Positions 39,969 through 49,280 are shown, counted from the stretch's first letter. The stretch: 64,000 bases of DNA from Phytoactinopolyspora halophila (GCF_003287285.1 NZ_QMIG01000001.1:496001-560000), one strand, 5' to 3'. Numbers and translations are program-made. Notes: generated by a model not told the origin, from the sequence alone.

Positions 39969-41006
39969 TCAGTTACCGATCAGGCTGTCGACCTTCTCGG
40001 ATGCCGCGGCAGCCTGCTCCTCGGTCATGCCGATGAAGCCGGCCTGCTCGGCAATGGTCTCGTTCTCCTGGTTCACGTAGAAGTCGGCAAAGGCCTGCAC
40101 CTCGGGCCGTTCGAGCGCGACGTCGGACATGTAGACGAAGAGCGGACGCGTCAGGGGCACGTAGCTCTCGACCGTCTCCGGCGACGGGGCCGTGCAGCCT
40201 TCGCCACCGTCGATCTCCAGTGCCCGGACGCGATCCTGGTTCTCCACGTAGTAGGAGTACCCGACGTAGAACATGCCGCCAACCGAACCCTCGACACCGA
40301 GGATCCCGCTGTTGTCGTCCTCACCGATGTTGTTGTAGTCGGTGCGCTGGGCACCTGCCTCGCCGTTGATCGCCTCGGTGAAGTAGTCGAACGTCCCGGA
40401 GTCCGTACCCGGACCGTAGAGATCGAGCGACTCGTCGAAGTCTTCTTCCAGGCCGTCGATCTCGTTCCAGTTGCTCAGCGTCGAATCCGGGCCCCAGATC
40501 TGGTTGAGCTGGTCGGTCGTCAGGCACTGCACGGGGTTGTCCGGGTGCACGACGACGGCCATGGCGTCGTTCGCGACCTGAATCCCCTCGAACGAGATGC
40601 CGTTCTCCTCGCACTGGGCGATCTCCTCTTCCGAGATCTCCCGCGAGGCATCCGAACCGTCCGTCTCACCGTTGCAGAACAGTTCGAAGCCGCCACCCGT
40701 TCCCGACGTGCCGACCGAGACCTGCACATCCGGGTGCTGCTGCATGAAGAGCTCGGCTGCCGCTTCGGAGAGCGGCGCCACCGTGCTCGAGCCGTCGATT
40801 TCGATGTTCCCCGAGAGCTCTTCACCTTCGTCGGATGCGTTCTCAGCCCCGTCGCCGGAGTCATCGCTGTTCGAGTCGTCACTAGACGTACTGGTGTCGT
40901 CCCCGTTGTCGTCATTGTCGTCGCTGCCACAGGCAACGAGGAGGAGCGCCGCGGCGCTGGCGACCGCGAACGGCGCCAGCCGCCGGCGAGCAGTGCTGAT
41001 CTTCAC
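39969..41006 (-). CDS. pstS: Phosphate-binding lipoprotein PstS
   Basis: PstS binds inorganic phosphate outside the cell and delivers it to PstCA. The 345-residue protein has a lipoprotein signal ending LLLVACGS with Cys26 as the lipidation site. A strikingly acidic linker of Asp/Ser/Asn/Glu (about 28-65) follows. The mature domain has the phosphate-loop signature IDGSSTVAPLSEAAAE, GTSGTGGGFELFCNGETDGSDASR and the second-lobe GTDSGTFDYF. GTG at 41006 starts the gene. A PHO box lies about 80 bp upstream. Confidence 0.96.
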   Translation of the reverse strand: MKISTARRRLAPFAVASAAALLLVACGSDDNDDNGDDTSTSSDDSNSDDSGDGAENASDEGEELSGNIEIDGSSTVAPLSEAAAELFMQQHPDVQVSVGTSGTGGGFELFCNGETDGSDASREISEEEIAQCEENGISFEGIQVANDAMAVVVHPDNPVQCLTTDQLNQIWGPDSTLSNWNEIDGLEEDFDESLDLYGPGTDSGTFDYFTEAINGEAGAQRTDYNNIGEDDNSGILGVEGSVGGMFYVGYSYYVENQDRVRALEIDGGEGCTAPSPETVESYVPLTRPLFVYMSDVALERPEVQAFADFYVNQENETIAEQAGFIGMTEEQAAAASEKVDSLIGN

Positions 41007-41084
41007 GTCGGATGTCCTTCCGAATGTGGACCGTCTTCTATGTCGACTTCGAAACTAGATGTCCGAAGTGACGACGTTCCCCGT

Positions 41085-41106
41085 CGACGGTGAACGAGTC
41101 ATGAAC
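41085..41106 (-). promoter_or_regulatory. PHO box upstream of pstS
   Basis: Read on the minus strand, two adjacent 11-bp direct-repeat units are GTTCATGACTC and GTTCACCGTCG. Both match the actinobacterial PhoP repeat consensus, which starts G(G/T)TCAYY. A third weaker unit, GCATTCCACCT, precedes them (41107-41117). PhoP activates pstS under phosphate limitation in Streptomyces. The position 79 bp before the pstS start suits activation. Confidence 0.75.
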
Positions 41107-41217
41107 AGGTGGAATGCATCCCTGGACATTGCGGAGACGGAATGGTGACTGCCGGGTAAACATCGCGAACGATCCCCGCGCATCCCATTGATCAGGTGAA
41201 ATCCGGCGTCATCCACC

Positions 41218-42705
41218 ATGTTCGACGTCGCCGGTAGCGAGGTCGTCGCCGCCATTATGGATCACCCGGATGCATCTGGTTGGATGAAGGAGATGGAGCC
41301 ACAGGCGACCAGCGAGACCGGCACGGTGATCCACGAGCCGCAGAACGGTGACGGCCGGAGAACCGCCGCCATCGTCGGCGCGGGTCCAGCCGGTCTATAC
41401 CTGCTGGCCAACCTCCTCGAAGCCGACGTGTTCCGCAGGGTCGACGTCTTCGAGGCAGTGCCCGCACCATTCGGCCTCGTGCGGTACGGCGTCGCACCCG
41501 ATCATCCGAAGACGCGTGCGATCTCGAAGGTACTCGCGGCCGGGTTCGATTACACCGAGGCGCACTATTTCGGAAACGTCGCGATCGGCCGGGACGTGTC
41601 GCTCGATCAGCTACGTGACAACTACGACGTCGTCGTCTTTGCGACCGGCATGCGCGGTGATCGCAGCCTGGGCATTCCGGGTGAGGAGCTTCCCGGGTCC
41701 ATCGGAGCGTCGGAACTGGTCGCCTGGTACACCGGGCATCCCGAGGCGCCGAAGATCACTTTCCCGGAGGATCTCGAGACTGCCGTCGTTATCGGCGCAG
41801 GGAACGTCGCACTGGACGTCGCTCGGCTCCTGGCCCGCGATCCGGCGAGCCTGATCGCCACGAGCATGCCTCGCGCGGCGGTCGAGACATTCCAGAAGAG
41901 CGCGCTCACCGATGTCCACATCGTCGCTCGGCGCGGCCCGGCACAGGCCAAGTTCACCTCGCCCGAGCTGCGCGAGATCGGCAAACTCGACGGTGTCGAC
42001 ATAATCGTCCACCCGGAGGACCTGGTACTCAGCGACGACGACCAGGCAGAGGTCGATCAGCGGCGACAGGCGAAGACGACCGTCAAGGTCATGAACGAAT
42101 GGGCCGAGCGGGAACCGACGGGCGCACCCCGGCGAATACATTTCCACTTCTGGCGCCGGCCGGTGCGGCTCCTCGGCGAGACCGCCATGCGCGGCGTGCT
42201 GATCGAACCGACCCGTTCGCAGCCCGGGACCGGTGCCGCGACCGAATCGATGGAGATTCCCGCCCAGATGCTGGTTCGTGCCATCGGATATCGCGGTTCG
42301 CCGATCCCGGGGCTCCCGTTCGACGATGCCACCGGGACCGTGCCCTCAGCGAACGGTCGGGTGATCGGTCATGACGGCGACGACGACGTAATATCCGGGG
42401 TCTATGTTTCGGGCTGGCTCAGACGAGGCCCGAGTGGCGTCATCGGAACCAACCGTCCGGACGCCGGTGAGGTCGCCGCGTCGATCTTCGAGGATCTTGC
42501 TCGGCTACCGGCGCCCGACGGAACGCCGGAACGGCTCGAGGAACACTTGGACGCGCGCAGCTCGTCGCGTATCAGCTGGGACGACTGGAACCGCCTGGAC
42601 GCCTACGAGAGGCAGCTCGGCCAGCCGCACGGCGGCGAGCCAATCGTCGTGGACGACGTCGAGACGGTCTTACGAGTCATCAACGAATCCAGCCGGTCAG
42701 ACTGA
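41218..42705 (+). CDS. FAD-dependent ferredoxin/adrenodoxin-type NADP+ reductase (FprA-like)
   Basis: The 495-residue protein belongs to the adrenodoxin reductase-like group. The FAD fold is AAIVGAGPAGLYLLANLLE, followed by the family signature PFGLVRYGVAPDHPKTR and the NADP fold AVVIGAGNVALDVARLL with ARRGPAQAKFTSPELRE. A C-terminal YVSGWLRRGPSGVIGTNRPDA segment is typical. It moves electrons between NADPH and a ferredoxin. The N-terminal 45 residues precede the flavin domain. GC-rich third positions from the ATG at 41218 support this start, though ATG 41284 is possible. It is divergent from pstS, and its 3' end overlaps the convergent PBP gene by 9 bp. Confidence 0.88.
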   Translation: MFDVAGSEVVAAIMDHPDASGWMKEMEPQATSETGTVIHEPQNGDGRRTAAIVGAGPAGLYLLANLLEADVFRRVDVFEAVPAPFGLVRYGVAPDHPKTRAISKVLAAGFDYTEAHYFGNVAIGRDVSLDQLRDNYDVVVFATGMRGDRSLGIPGEELPGSIGASELVAWYTGHPEAPKITFPEDLETAVVIGAGNVALDVARLLARDPASLIATSMPRAAVETFQKSALTDVHIVARRGPAQAKFTSPELREIGKLDGVDIIVHPEDLVLSDDDQAEVDQRRQAKTTVKVMNEWAEREPTGAPRRIHFHFWRRPVRLLGETAMRGVLIEPTRSQPGTGAATESMEIPAQMLVRAIGYRGSPIPGLPFDDATGTVPSANGRVIGHDGDDDVISGVYVSGWLRRGPSGVIGTNRPDAGEVAASIFEDLARLPAPDGTPERLEEHLDARSSSRISWDDWNRLDAYERQLGQPHGGEPIVVDDVETVLRVINESSRSD

Positions 42706-45156
42706 CGTTCGCACCGCAGCGGCTACCCGCCGGTTCACCGTGGTCGACGTTTCGGCGCCCGTGTCGTTGCCTTCGCCGTTATCCCCGGAGCCGTCATCGC
42801 CCCACTCCGTGCCGTCGTCCCCGCCGTTCTCGTTGCCGGACTCGCCCCCGCCGTTCTCGTTGCCGGACTCATCGCCACCGTTCTCATCGTTGCCGGACTC
42901 ATCCTGACCGGACTCATCCTGGCCCGACTCGTCCTGGCCCGACTCATCACCACCGTTCTCATCACCGGACTCGTCCTGGCCCGACTCATCGCCACCGTTC
43001 TCGTCACCGGACTCGTCCCCGCCGTTCTCATCGTTGCCGGACTCATCCTGACCGGACTCATCCTGACCGGACTCGTCCTGGCCCGACTCATCACCACCGT
43101 TCTCATCACCGGACTCGTCCTGGCCCGACTCATCGCCGCCAGAGCCGTCGCCGCCGCCGTCACCAGAGCCACCCCCGTTCGACGGTGGCTGCGCGGGGGA
43201 GTACATGTTGACGTTGGCGCGCTCGGGGAACTCTTCGGCCGGCTCTCCCTCCAGCGCCGCACGCATGAAGGCCGTCCACGTTCGCGCCGGATAGGCGCCA
43301 CCGGCGAAATTGTCCATCCCGCCGACGCCGTTGAGCGACTCGGTTCCCGCCTCGGAACCATCTCCACGGAAGTACGTCACCGATGTGGCCAGCTGTGGTG
43401 TATAGCCGGCGAACCACGACGTCAGCTCCTCGTGAGTACCGGTCTTGCCCGCGACCGGCCGTTCCAGACTGCGGGCCACCTGACCGGTACCTCGCCAGCT
43501 CTCGACGACCTGCCTCAGCGCGTACGTGACGTCGGCCGTCACGTCCGGTTCGAAAGCCTGCTCCGGCACGATCTCGCGTTCGTAGAGGGTGTCACCAGCC
43601 GAGTTACGTACCTCGGAGACGGTGTACGTATCGGTGTGCACACCTTGGGCCGCAAGCGTCGCGTAAGCCTCGCTCATCTCCAGCGAGGTGAGCGAGGCGA
43701 TGCCAAGGGTTACGCGCGCGTTCGGTTCGAGCCCCGGCGCATCCTCGGGGATGCCCGCCCGCGCGAGCGCATCGATGACGGTCTGCGGGCTGAGCGAGTA
43801 CACGAGGTCGACGAACGCGGTGTTGACCGACCGCTCGGTGGCCTGCAACAGGTCGACTGAGGCTCCCCACGAGCGATTTCCCTGGTTTTCCACCGGAGAT
43901 CCGAGACCTTCCCGCGCGTAGGGCGAGTTCCCCGCGAACCGGCTGTACAGCGAATGGCCGTTCTCCAGCGCAGCAGCAAGGGTGAAGGGCTTGATGATCG
44001 AACCGGGCTGGACCCGGGCGTCGACGGCGTTGTTGAAGCCCTGCTCCACGGCATCTTCCCCGCCGTACAGTGCGACGATCCCGCCGTCGCCGGGACGAAC
44101 GGCGCTCAATCCCACGTGCACGCGCTCGGCGTTCTCGGTGGGGCGCTCCTCGGAGACGGCGCGCACCGCGGCTTCTTGCGCTTGCTCGTTGAACGATGTT
44201 GTGACGCGGAGCCCGCCCGCCTCGATCTCGGAATCGTCGAAGCCCCGCTCGCGCAGCTCATCACGCACCATCAACAGCAAGTAGCCGTCGGTTCCGCCGA
44301 ATCGATTCTCCCGCTCCTCGGGCCGGACCTCCGGCGGCTCGGTGTTCTCGGCAGTCGACCGATCGATCGCTCCGGTCGTCACCATGCCGTTCAGAACGTA
44401 GCGGAAGCGCTCCTCGAACCGTGCCTCGTTCTCCTCACCCTGGGTCGGATCGTAGCTCGCGGGAGACCGCAAGATCGCCGCCAGCGCCGCGCTCTGCGCG
44501 AGATCGAGCTCTTCGACTTCGACGCCGAAATACGCTTGTGACGCGGTCTGGACGCCATACGTTCCGCGGCCGAACCAGATCGTGTTGAGGTAGTCGGTGA
44601 GGATCTGGTCCTTATCGATGCTCTGATCGATCTTCACCGCGATGACGAACTCCTGGAGCTTGCGGCTCAGCGTCTGCTCCTGCGTGAGGTAGTAGTTCTT
44701 GACGTACTGCTGGGTGATGGTCGATCCACCACCCGCGCTCGCCGTTCCTCGTACCTGGTCCCAGGCGGCACGCGCGATACCGGTCACCGAGAAACCGGGG
44801 TTGTCGTAGAAGGAGCGATCCTCCGCGGCGATGACCGCCTGCTTGAGGGTGTCCGGAATCTGCTCGGAGTTGACGATCTCCCGGTTCTCGGCACCGAGCC
44901 GGCCGAGCTCGGTCTCGCCGTCGTCGTAATAGACGATGCTCGTCTCCGACGTGGAGAAGTCGTTGGGCTCGGGAACATCGATGGTGGCGAACGCCACGGC
45001 CACCGCACCGGCTACGAGCAGGAAGAATCCCAGGACGTACAGGGCAAGGGCTTTCCAGGTGAACAGCCGTCGCCAGCCCTTCTTCTGAGGCTGGTTAGCG
45101 CGATATCGAGGACCCGCATCGTTTCGGCCCTCAAGTGTGGCATCTGGCTCACTCAT
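42697..45156 (-). CDS. Class A penicillin-binding protein (transglycosylase/transpeptidase) with repetitive acidic tail
   Basis: The 819-residue bifunctional enzyme polymerises and cross-links peptidoglycan. A transmembrane anchor lies at about residues 32-56. The GT51 glycosyltransferase domain has VIAAEDRSFYDNPGFS and GGSTITQQYVKNYYLT. The transpeptidase domain has the serine box PGSIIKPF, SVNTAF as the SxN box, and GKTGTHEE as the KTG box. After about residue 660 the protein is a tandem array of DESGQ, DESGD, DESGN and DENGG pentads, likely extracellular and disordered. The last 9 bp overlap convergently with the reductase gene. Its neighbour upstream is a DoxX-type gene. Confidence 0.94.
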   Translation of the reverse strand: MSEPDATLEGRNDAGPRYRANQPQKKGWRRLFTWKALALYVLGFFLLVAGAVAVAFATIDVPEPNDFSTSETSIVYYDDGETELGRLGAENREIVNSEQIPDTLKQAVIAAEDRSFYDNPGFSVTGIARAAWDQVRGTASAGGGSTITQQYVKNYYLTQEQTLSRKLQEFVIAVKIDQSIDKDQILTDYLNTIWFGRGTYGVQTASQAYFGVEVEELDLAQSAALAAILRSPASYDPTQGEENEARFEERFRYVLNGMVTTGAIDRSTAENTEPPEVRPEERENRFGGTDGYLLLMVRDELRERGFDDSEIEAGGLRVTTSFNEQAQEAAVRAVSEERPTENAERVHVGLSAVRPGDGGIVALYGGEDAVEQGFNNAVDARVQPGSIIKPFTLAAALENGHSLYSRFAGNSPYAREGLGSPVENQGNRSWGASVDLLQATERSVNTAFVDLVYSLSPQTVIDALARAGIPEDAPGLEPNARVTLGIASLTSLEMSEAYATLAAQGVHTDTYTVSEVRNSAGDTLYEREIVPEQAFEPDVTADVTYALRQVVESWRGTGQVARSLERPVAGKTGTHEELTSWFAGYTPQLATSVTYFRGDGSEAGTESLNGVGGMDNFAGGAYPARTWTAFMRAALEGEPAEEFPERANVNMYSPAQPPSNGGGSGDGGGDGSGGDESGQDESGDENGGDESGQDESGQDESGQDESGNDENGGDESGDENGGDESGQDESGDENGGDESGQDESGQDESGQDESGNDENGGDESGNENGGGESGNENGGDDGTEWGDDGSGDNGEGNDTGAETSTTVNRRVAAAVRTSV
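42800..43160 (-). repeat. Coding tandem repeats in the PBP tail (15-bp units, nested 144-bp duplication)
   Basis: About 24 units of 15 bp encode acidic pentapeptides of the form D-E-(S/N)-G-X. Within them a 48-residue (144-bp) block occurs twice in a row: the order of Q-, D- and N-ending pentads is the same in both copies, differing near the end (DESGDEN in the first, DESGNEN in the second). Such nested arrays arise by slippage or unequal exchange and are prone to length change. Confidence 0.85.
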
Positions 45157-45235
45157 GACGATTCGATCGTATGCGCGTTGGCGCGCAAACGTGGCCCGAA
45201 TGCCAGATAGATGTAGCCGACGTCACGCTACAACG

Positions 45236-45706
45236 TCATTTCCGGCCCCTGGGTGGTGGCTCCGCGAGCTCGTCATCCTCCTTTTCGAACCAGCGCACGA
45301 GCACGCGGTCCATGCGCACCCGACCCGGTCCAACCAAGGCGATGGTCATGCATCCGGCCGCCAGCACCAGGACAAGTTCCCACCCTCCGTCTTCGACGAA
45401 CGGGCCGTTCTCGGCGTGCACGAGAACGAGCGCACCGATCATGCTGGACCCCAGTGCCACGGCAACCAGACGGGTGAGCACGCCCAGGCCGAGCAGGCCC
45501 CCTCCGACCAGCTCGAGCACCGCGACGGTCGGCGCCGACACCTCGGGGAACGGGATCTCCATATCGACGAATCGCTCGGTGGTGCCCTCGATGGTCCAGT
45601 CGTAGACCTTCTGCCAGCCGTGCGCCACGAACACCACGGCCAGGGCTGCCCGGAGCAGCAGCCTGCCCGCGTCGTGCAGCACACGCGTGGGAGCCATGAT
45701 CACCAT
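45236..45706 (-). CDS. DoxX family membrane protein
   Basis: The 156-residue protein has four predicted helices with the DoxX pattern: LLLRAALAVVFVAHGWQKVY in the first helix, VAVLELVGGGLLGLGVLTRLVA in the second, LGSSMIGALVLVHAENG in the third, and WELVLVLAAGCMTIALVGPGR in the fourth. DoxX proteins are small membrane proteins linked to quinone or thiol redox; in mycobacteria one such protein works with a superoxide dismutase. The start at 45706 (MVIMAPTRVL) was chosen; ATG 45697 is an alternative. The gene lies between the SpoU methyltransferase and the PBP, in the same direction. Confidence 0.85.
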   Translation of the reverse strand: MVIMAPTRVLHDAGRLLLRAALAVVFVAHGWQKVYDWTIEGTTERFVDMEIPFPEVSAPTVAVLELVGGGLLGLGVLTRLVAVALGSSMIGALVLVHAENGPFVEDGGWELVLVLAAGCMTIALVGPGRVRMDRVLVRWFEKEDDELAEPPPRGRK

Positions 45707-45735
45707 TGCACTATGAAAAGTCCGGGATTGCCGGG

Positions 45736-46272
45736 TTACGACACGCCCGGAGACGTCCAATCTTGCCGGCGCACTTCATAGCAGACGACGGCGGCAGCCG
45801 CGGCCACGTTGAGCGAACCGATCCGGCCTACTTGAGGAATGTAGCCTACGTCGTCGCATGCCCGGAGGCACCGCGCGGACAGTCCGTGGTCTTCGGCGCC
45901 GACGGCGACACACACGTCCCCATCGAGTTCCAGATCGTGCAACGGACGCGCGTCGTCGGTCAGCTCGAGTGCCACGGTGTGATATCCGTCATCCCGCGCC
46001 CGTTCGATCGCTGCCGCGGCGTCGGTGAAGGACTGCGTGCGCAAATACCGGTCGGTACCCATCGCCAGCTTCTGCGCCTTGGCATCTCCCGGCGACGCGG
46101 TACGCCCGACCAGGTAGAAGTCCGCCACGCCGAACGCCGCAGCCGTGCGCACGATCGCGCCGACGTTGAACGGCGACTGCACCCCTTCCAGCAGCAATCC
46201 GAGCCGCAGCGTGCTGCGCCGCTTCCACGAGCGATGCAGGCGCTTCAGGTCGGTACCTCGTAACTGCGCCAC
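45736..46272 (-). CDS. TrmH/SpoU family RNA 2'-O-methyltransferase
   Basis: The 178-residue protein is a SPOUT methyltransferase. It has the three family motifs: LLEGVQSPFNVGAIVRTAAAF (motif 1 with conserved Asn and Arg), VAVGAEDHGLS (motif 2) and IGSLNVAAAAAVVCYE (motif 3), which form the knotted SAM-binding site. Members methylate ribose 2'-O in tRNA or rRNA. The target here is unknown. It sits 29 bp upstream of doxX on the same strand. Confidence 0.92.
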   Translation of the reverse strand: MAQLRGTDLKRLHRSWKRRSTLRLGLLLEGVQSPFNVGAIVRTAAAFGVADFYLVGRTASPGDAKAQKLAMGTDRYLRTQSFTDAAAAIERARDDGYHTVALELTDDARPLHDLELDGDVCVAVGAEDHGLSARCLRACDDVGYIPQVGRIGSLNVAAAAAVVCYEVRRQDWTSPGVS

Positions 46273-46341
46273 CAGCGAGCACTCCTCGAATCACGGGCGC
46301 GACGCGGCCTGCCGGCCCGTCGCCACCTTTCTGAACATGCA

Positions 46342-46995
46342 CTAGGTAGCCGGTCCCTCATCCGCCGGCCGGACCTCCAGTAGACGATAGCCCCGTTCCG
46401 AAAGCAGACGCGTGGTCGGGAAGCCCTGGCCGTCCAACCAGCGGGCCAGCGAGTCGGAGCCGAGATGCTTGTGCACCACGAGCACGGCCGAGCCACCGGG
46501 AAGCAGCCGGGCCAGCCAGCTCAGCAACAGTTCGTGCAACGCCTTCTTGCCGATGCGGATCGGAGGGTTCGAGTAAATCGCGGCGAAACGCACGTCGCCC
46601 GGAACCTCATCGGGCATGCGGGAAAACACGTTTCCCCTGCCGAGCGCCTCGGCATTCTGACGAGTCAGGACCACGGCGCGCTCGTTGACGTCGACCGCCC
46701 ACACCCGGGCTCGTTTGCGCCGGGACGCCAGGGCGAGGGCGATCGGCCCGTAGCCGCATCCGAGATCGAGGATGTCCCCCCGTACCCGGGGCAAGGGTGC
46801 CCGTTCGAGCAGGATTTTCGTGCCGGGATCGAGCCTGCCGTGCGAGAAGATCCCGGAGTCCGTCTGAAGCTGGATGTCGAGATCGGTGAGCTCGAGACGC
46901 ACCGTCGACGTGCGGCTGGCGGCCCGCGGCCGCGCGGAGAAGTAGTGCTCGCCCCGCCCGGACACCTGGCCGTCCTCCTGCCGCCGACGTTTCAC
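46342..46995 (-). CDS. RsmC-like class I SAM methyltransferase
   Basis: The 217-residue protein corresponds to the C-terminal catalytic half of 16S rRNA guanine-N2 methyltransferases. HYFSARPRAAS opens the core, DLGCGYGPIALALASRRK is the SAM-binding motif I, and the catalytic SNPPIRIGKKALHELL gives the NPP(F/Y/I) motif of base N-methyltransferases. RsmC proper has an extra N-terminal domain that is missing here, as is usual in actinobacteria. Substrate is likely rRNA but not proven. It is 69 bp upstream of the SpoU gene, suggesting an RNA-modification pair. Confidence 0.9.
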   Translation of the reverse strand: MKRRRQEDGQVSGRGEHYFSARPRAASRTSTVRLELTDLDIQLQTDSGIFSHGRLDPGTKILLERAPLPRVRGDILDLGCGYGPIALALASRRKRARVWAVDVNERAVVLTRQNAEALGRGNVFSRMPDEVPGDVRFAAIYSNPPIRIGKKALHELLLSWLARLLPGGSAVLVVHKHLGSDSLARWLDGQGFPTTRLLSERGYRLLEVRPADEGPAT

Positions 46996-47041
46996 GGGCC
47001 GCTCATCCTACGCGCCACGCCCATCTCGTAGCTGCCCAGAT

Positions 47042-48484
47042 CTAGCGCTCTTCCTCGGCGCGGTCACCGGCCCAGTCGACGTGAAACGTACCTGGACGGT
47101 CCACCCGCTGGTAGGTGTGCGCGCCGAACAGGTCGCGCTGACCCTGGATGAGCGCGGCAGGCAGGCGCTCCGAACGCAGGCCGTCGTAATACGCGAGCGC
47201 ACTGCTGAAACCGGGTACCGGGATGCCGAGTTGGGCAGCGGTCGCCACCACCCGGCGCCATCCCGCCTGTCCGGCGATCACCGCATCGCGGAAGTAGCTG
47301 TCCACGAGTAGCGAGGAAAGACCCGGATCGCGATCGTAGGCTTCGCGGATCCGATCGAGGAAACGGGCCCGGATGATGCAGCCACCTCGCCAGATCGTGG
47401 CCATCTGACCGAGATCGACTCCCCAGCCGTACTCGTCGCTGGCTTCCCGGATGACGTCGAAGCCCTGTGCGTATGCGACCAGTTTGGACGCGTAGAGGGC
47501 GTCCCGCACGTCGTCCACGAACCACTGGCGATCGCCCACCGCCGGCGTTTCCGAGGGGCCTCGTAGTACGCCCCGAGCCGCGCTGCGGCGATCCACGTCG
47601 CCAGACAGTCCCCGGGCGAACACGGCCTCGGCCATACCGCTCACCGGCACTCCCAGTTCGAGGGCGGAGATCACGGTCCACCGCCCCGTGCCTTTCTGCC
47701 CGGCCTGATCAAGCACGACGTCGATGAACGGCTCACCCGTGGCGTGGTCGGTATGACCCAGCACATCCGCCGTGATCTCGACGAGGAACGACTCGAGATC
47801 CCCGCTGTTCCAGGTGGCGAACACCTCGGCGATCTCGGCCGGTTCCATCCCCAGCCCGCGGCGCAACAGGTCGTACGACTCCGCGATCAGCTGCATGTCG
47901 GCGTATTCGATGCCGTTGTGCAGCATCTTGACGAAGTGGCCCGCGCCGTCCGGGCCGACGTGGGTGCAGCACGGCGTCCCGTCGACCTCGGCCGCGATGC
48001 TGGTCAGCATCGGCTCGAGTGCGGCGTAGGCCTCCGCGGAGCCACCGGGCATGATGCTCGGGCCGTGCAGCGCACCCTCCTCTCCGCCGGAGACCCCGGT
48101 CCCCACGAAGTGAATGCCGTCCTCGCGTAACGTCGCCTCGCGCCGCCGCGTGTCTTCGAAGTGCGCGTTGCCGGCATCGACGACGATGTCGCCGGACTCG
48201 AGCACGCCGCGCAGCTTGTCGATCACCGCATCCGTGGGAGCCCCGGCCGGCACCATGAGGATCACGCGACGCGGCCGCCGCAATGTTCCGGCCAGCTCGG
48301 CCAGATCGCTCACCGGCACGAAGTCACCTTCGTGCCCGAACTCGCCGATCAGCTCGTCCGTACGGTGCCGGCTGCGGTTGTGCGCCGCGACACGGTATCC
48401 GTTGCGCGCCAGATTGCGGGCGAGGTTGCCGCCCATAGTGCCCAGTCCCGTGACGGCCACGTCCGCCAGCTGCTCGTCTGCCAT
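47042..48484 (-). CDS. gnd: 6-phosphogluconate dehydrogenase, decarboxylating
   Basis: The enzyme converts 6-phosphogluconate to ribulose 5-phosphate and CO2 with NADP+ in the pentose phosphate pathway. The 480-residue length is that of the long (dimeric) form. The cofactor fold is VTGLGTMGGNLARNLARNG. The substrate loop GTGVSGGEEGALHGPSIMPGG and the catalytic Lys in GAGHFVKMLHNGIEYADMQ are intact. It lies 65 bp downstream of gntK in the same direction, so gluconate could be phosphorylated and oxidised by one operon. Confidence 0.96.
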   Translation of the reverse strand: MADEQLADVAVTGLGTMGGNLARNLARNGYRVAAHNRSRHRTDELIGEFGHEGDFVPVSDLAELAGTLRRPRRVILMVPAGAPTDAVIDKLRGVLESGDIVVDAGNAHFEDTRRREATLREDGIHFVGTGVSGGEEGALHGPSIMPGGSAEAYAALEPMLTSIAAEVDGTPCCTHVGPDGAGHFVKMLHNGIEYADMQLIAESYDLLRRGLGMEPAEIAEVFATWNSGDLESFLVEITADVLGHTDHATGEPFIDVVLDQAGQKGTGRWTVISALELGVPVSGMAEAVFARGLSGDVDRRSAARGVLRGPSETPAVGDRQWFVDDVRDALYASKLVAYAQGFDVIREASDEYGWGVDLGQMATIWRGGCIIRARFLDRIREAYDRDPGLSSLLVDSYFRDAVIAGQAGWRRVVATAAQLGIPVPGFSSALAYYDGLRSERLPAALIQGQRDLFGAHTYQRVDRPGTFHVDWAGDRAEEER

Positions 48485-48549
48485 ACTCTGCGCTCCTCCC
48501 GCCTCGAATGGGTCGCCGACCGATCGACCACGTGACCAGCGGCACGTGG

Positions 48550-49065
48550 TCAGCGGCTCAGCTGCAATCCTTCGATCACGTCACCGGCGATCTCGTCGGG
48601 TGCCCTGGCCGCGTCAACCTCGATGCCGTCCTCGTCTGGCTCGAGTGGTTCGAGGGCCTCGTATTGCGAGGACAACAACGACGGCGGCATGAAGTGCGCG
48701 TCGCGCAGGCCAATCCGCTCATCGACGAGTTCCTGCTGGCCGGACAGATAGGCGAAATGCACGCGGCCATCCGCTTCCCGCAAGACGTCACGGTAGGCAC
48801 GGCGAAGCGCCGAGCACGCCACGATCGTATTCCACCCGTCTCCTGCCTGGGCCGACAACCATTCGTTGATCAACCGTAGCCACGGCCACCGATCGTCGTC
48901 GGTCAACGGCGTGCCGTTCGCCATCTTCTCGACGTTCTCCTCCGGGTGGAAATCGTCTCCTTCCGCATACGGCCACGCCAGCCGCTGCGCGAGCCGCTTC
49001 GCGACCGTGGTTTTACCCACGCCCGAAACGCCCATGACGATGACGTGCTGCGGTGTGCCTTGCAC
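48550..49065 (-). CDS. gntK: Gluconokinase
   Basis: The 171-residue P-loop kinase phosphorylates gluconate to 6-phosphogluconate, the substrate of the gnd product next door. The P-loop is VMGVSGVGKTTVAKRLAQRL, followed by the substrate segment AEGDDFHPEENVEKMANGTPLTDDDRWPWL and the lid ACSALRRAYRDVLR. All three are characteristic of GntK. The start at GTG 49065 (QGTPQHVIVMGVSG) fits the family length. Confidence 0.95.
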   Translation of the reverse strand: MQGTPQHVIVMGVSGVGKTTVAKRLAQRLAWPYAEGDDFHPEENVEKMANGTPLTDDDRWPWLRLINEWLSAQAGDGWNTIVACSALRRAYRDVLREADGRVHFAYLSGQQELVDERIGLRDAHFMPPSLLSSQYEALEPLEPDEDGIEVDAARAPDEIAGDVIEGLQLSR

Positions 49066-49280
49066 CCGGCCGCCCTCCTGTGATGACAACTGGGACGGGA
49101 GCCGTCCCGCGTCCGCAAACGGGTCAAAGCTAGCACTCCCGCCCGGGGGACACGGAACGGTATACCCCGAACTCCGGAGACTTCTCACTCCGAAGCGCGC
49201 CGCGCGGGCCAGGCGCCGGCCCAGGTATCGAACCATGCACAATGGGCCGGCGAGTCCGGAACGAAAGATCGGTTGGAGAC

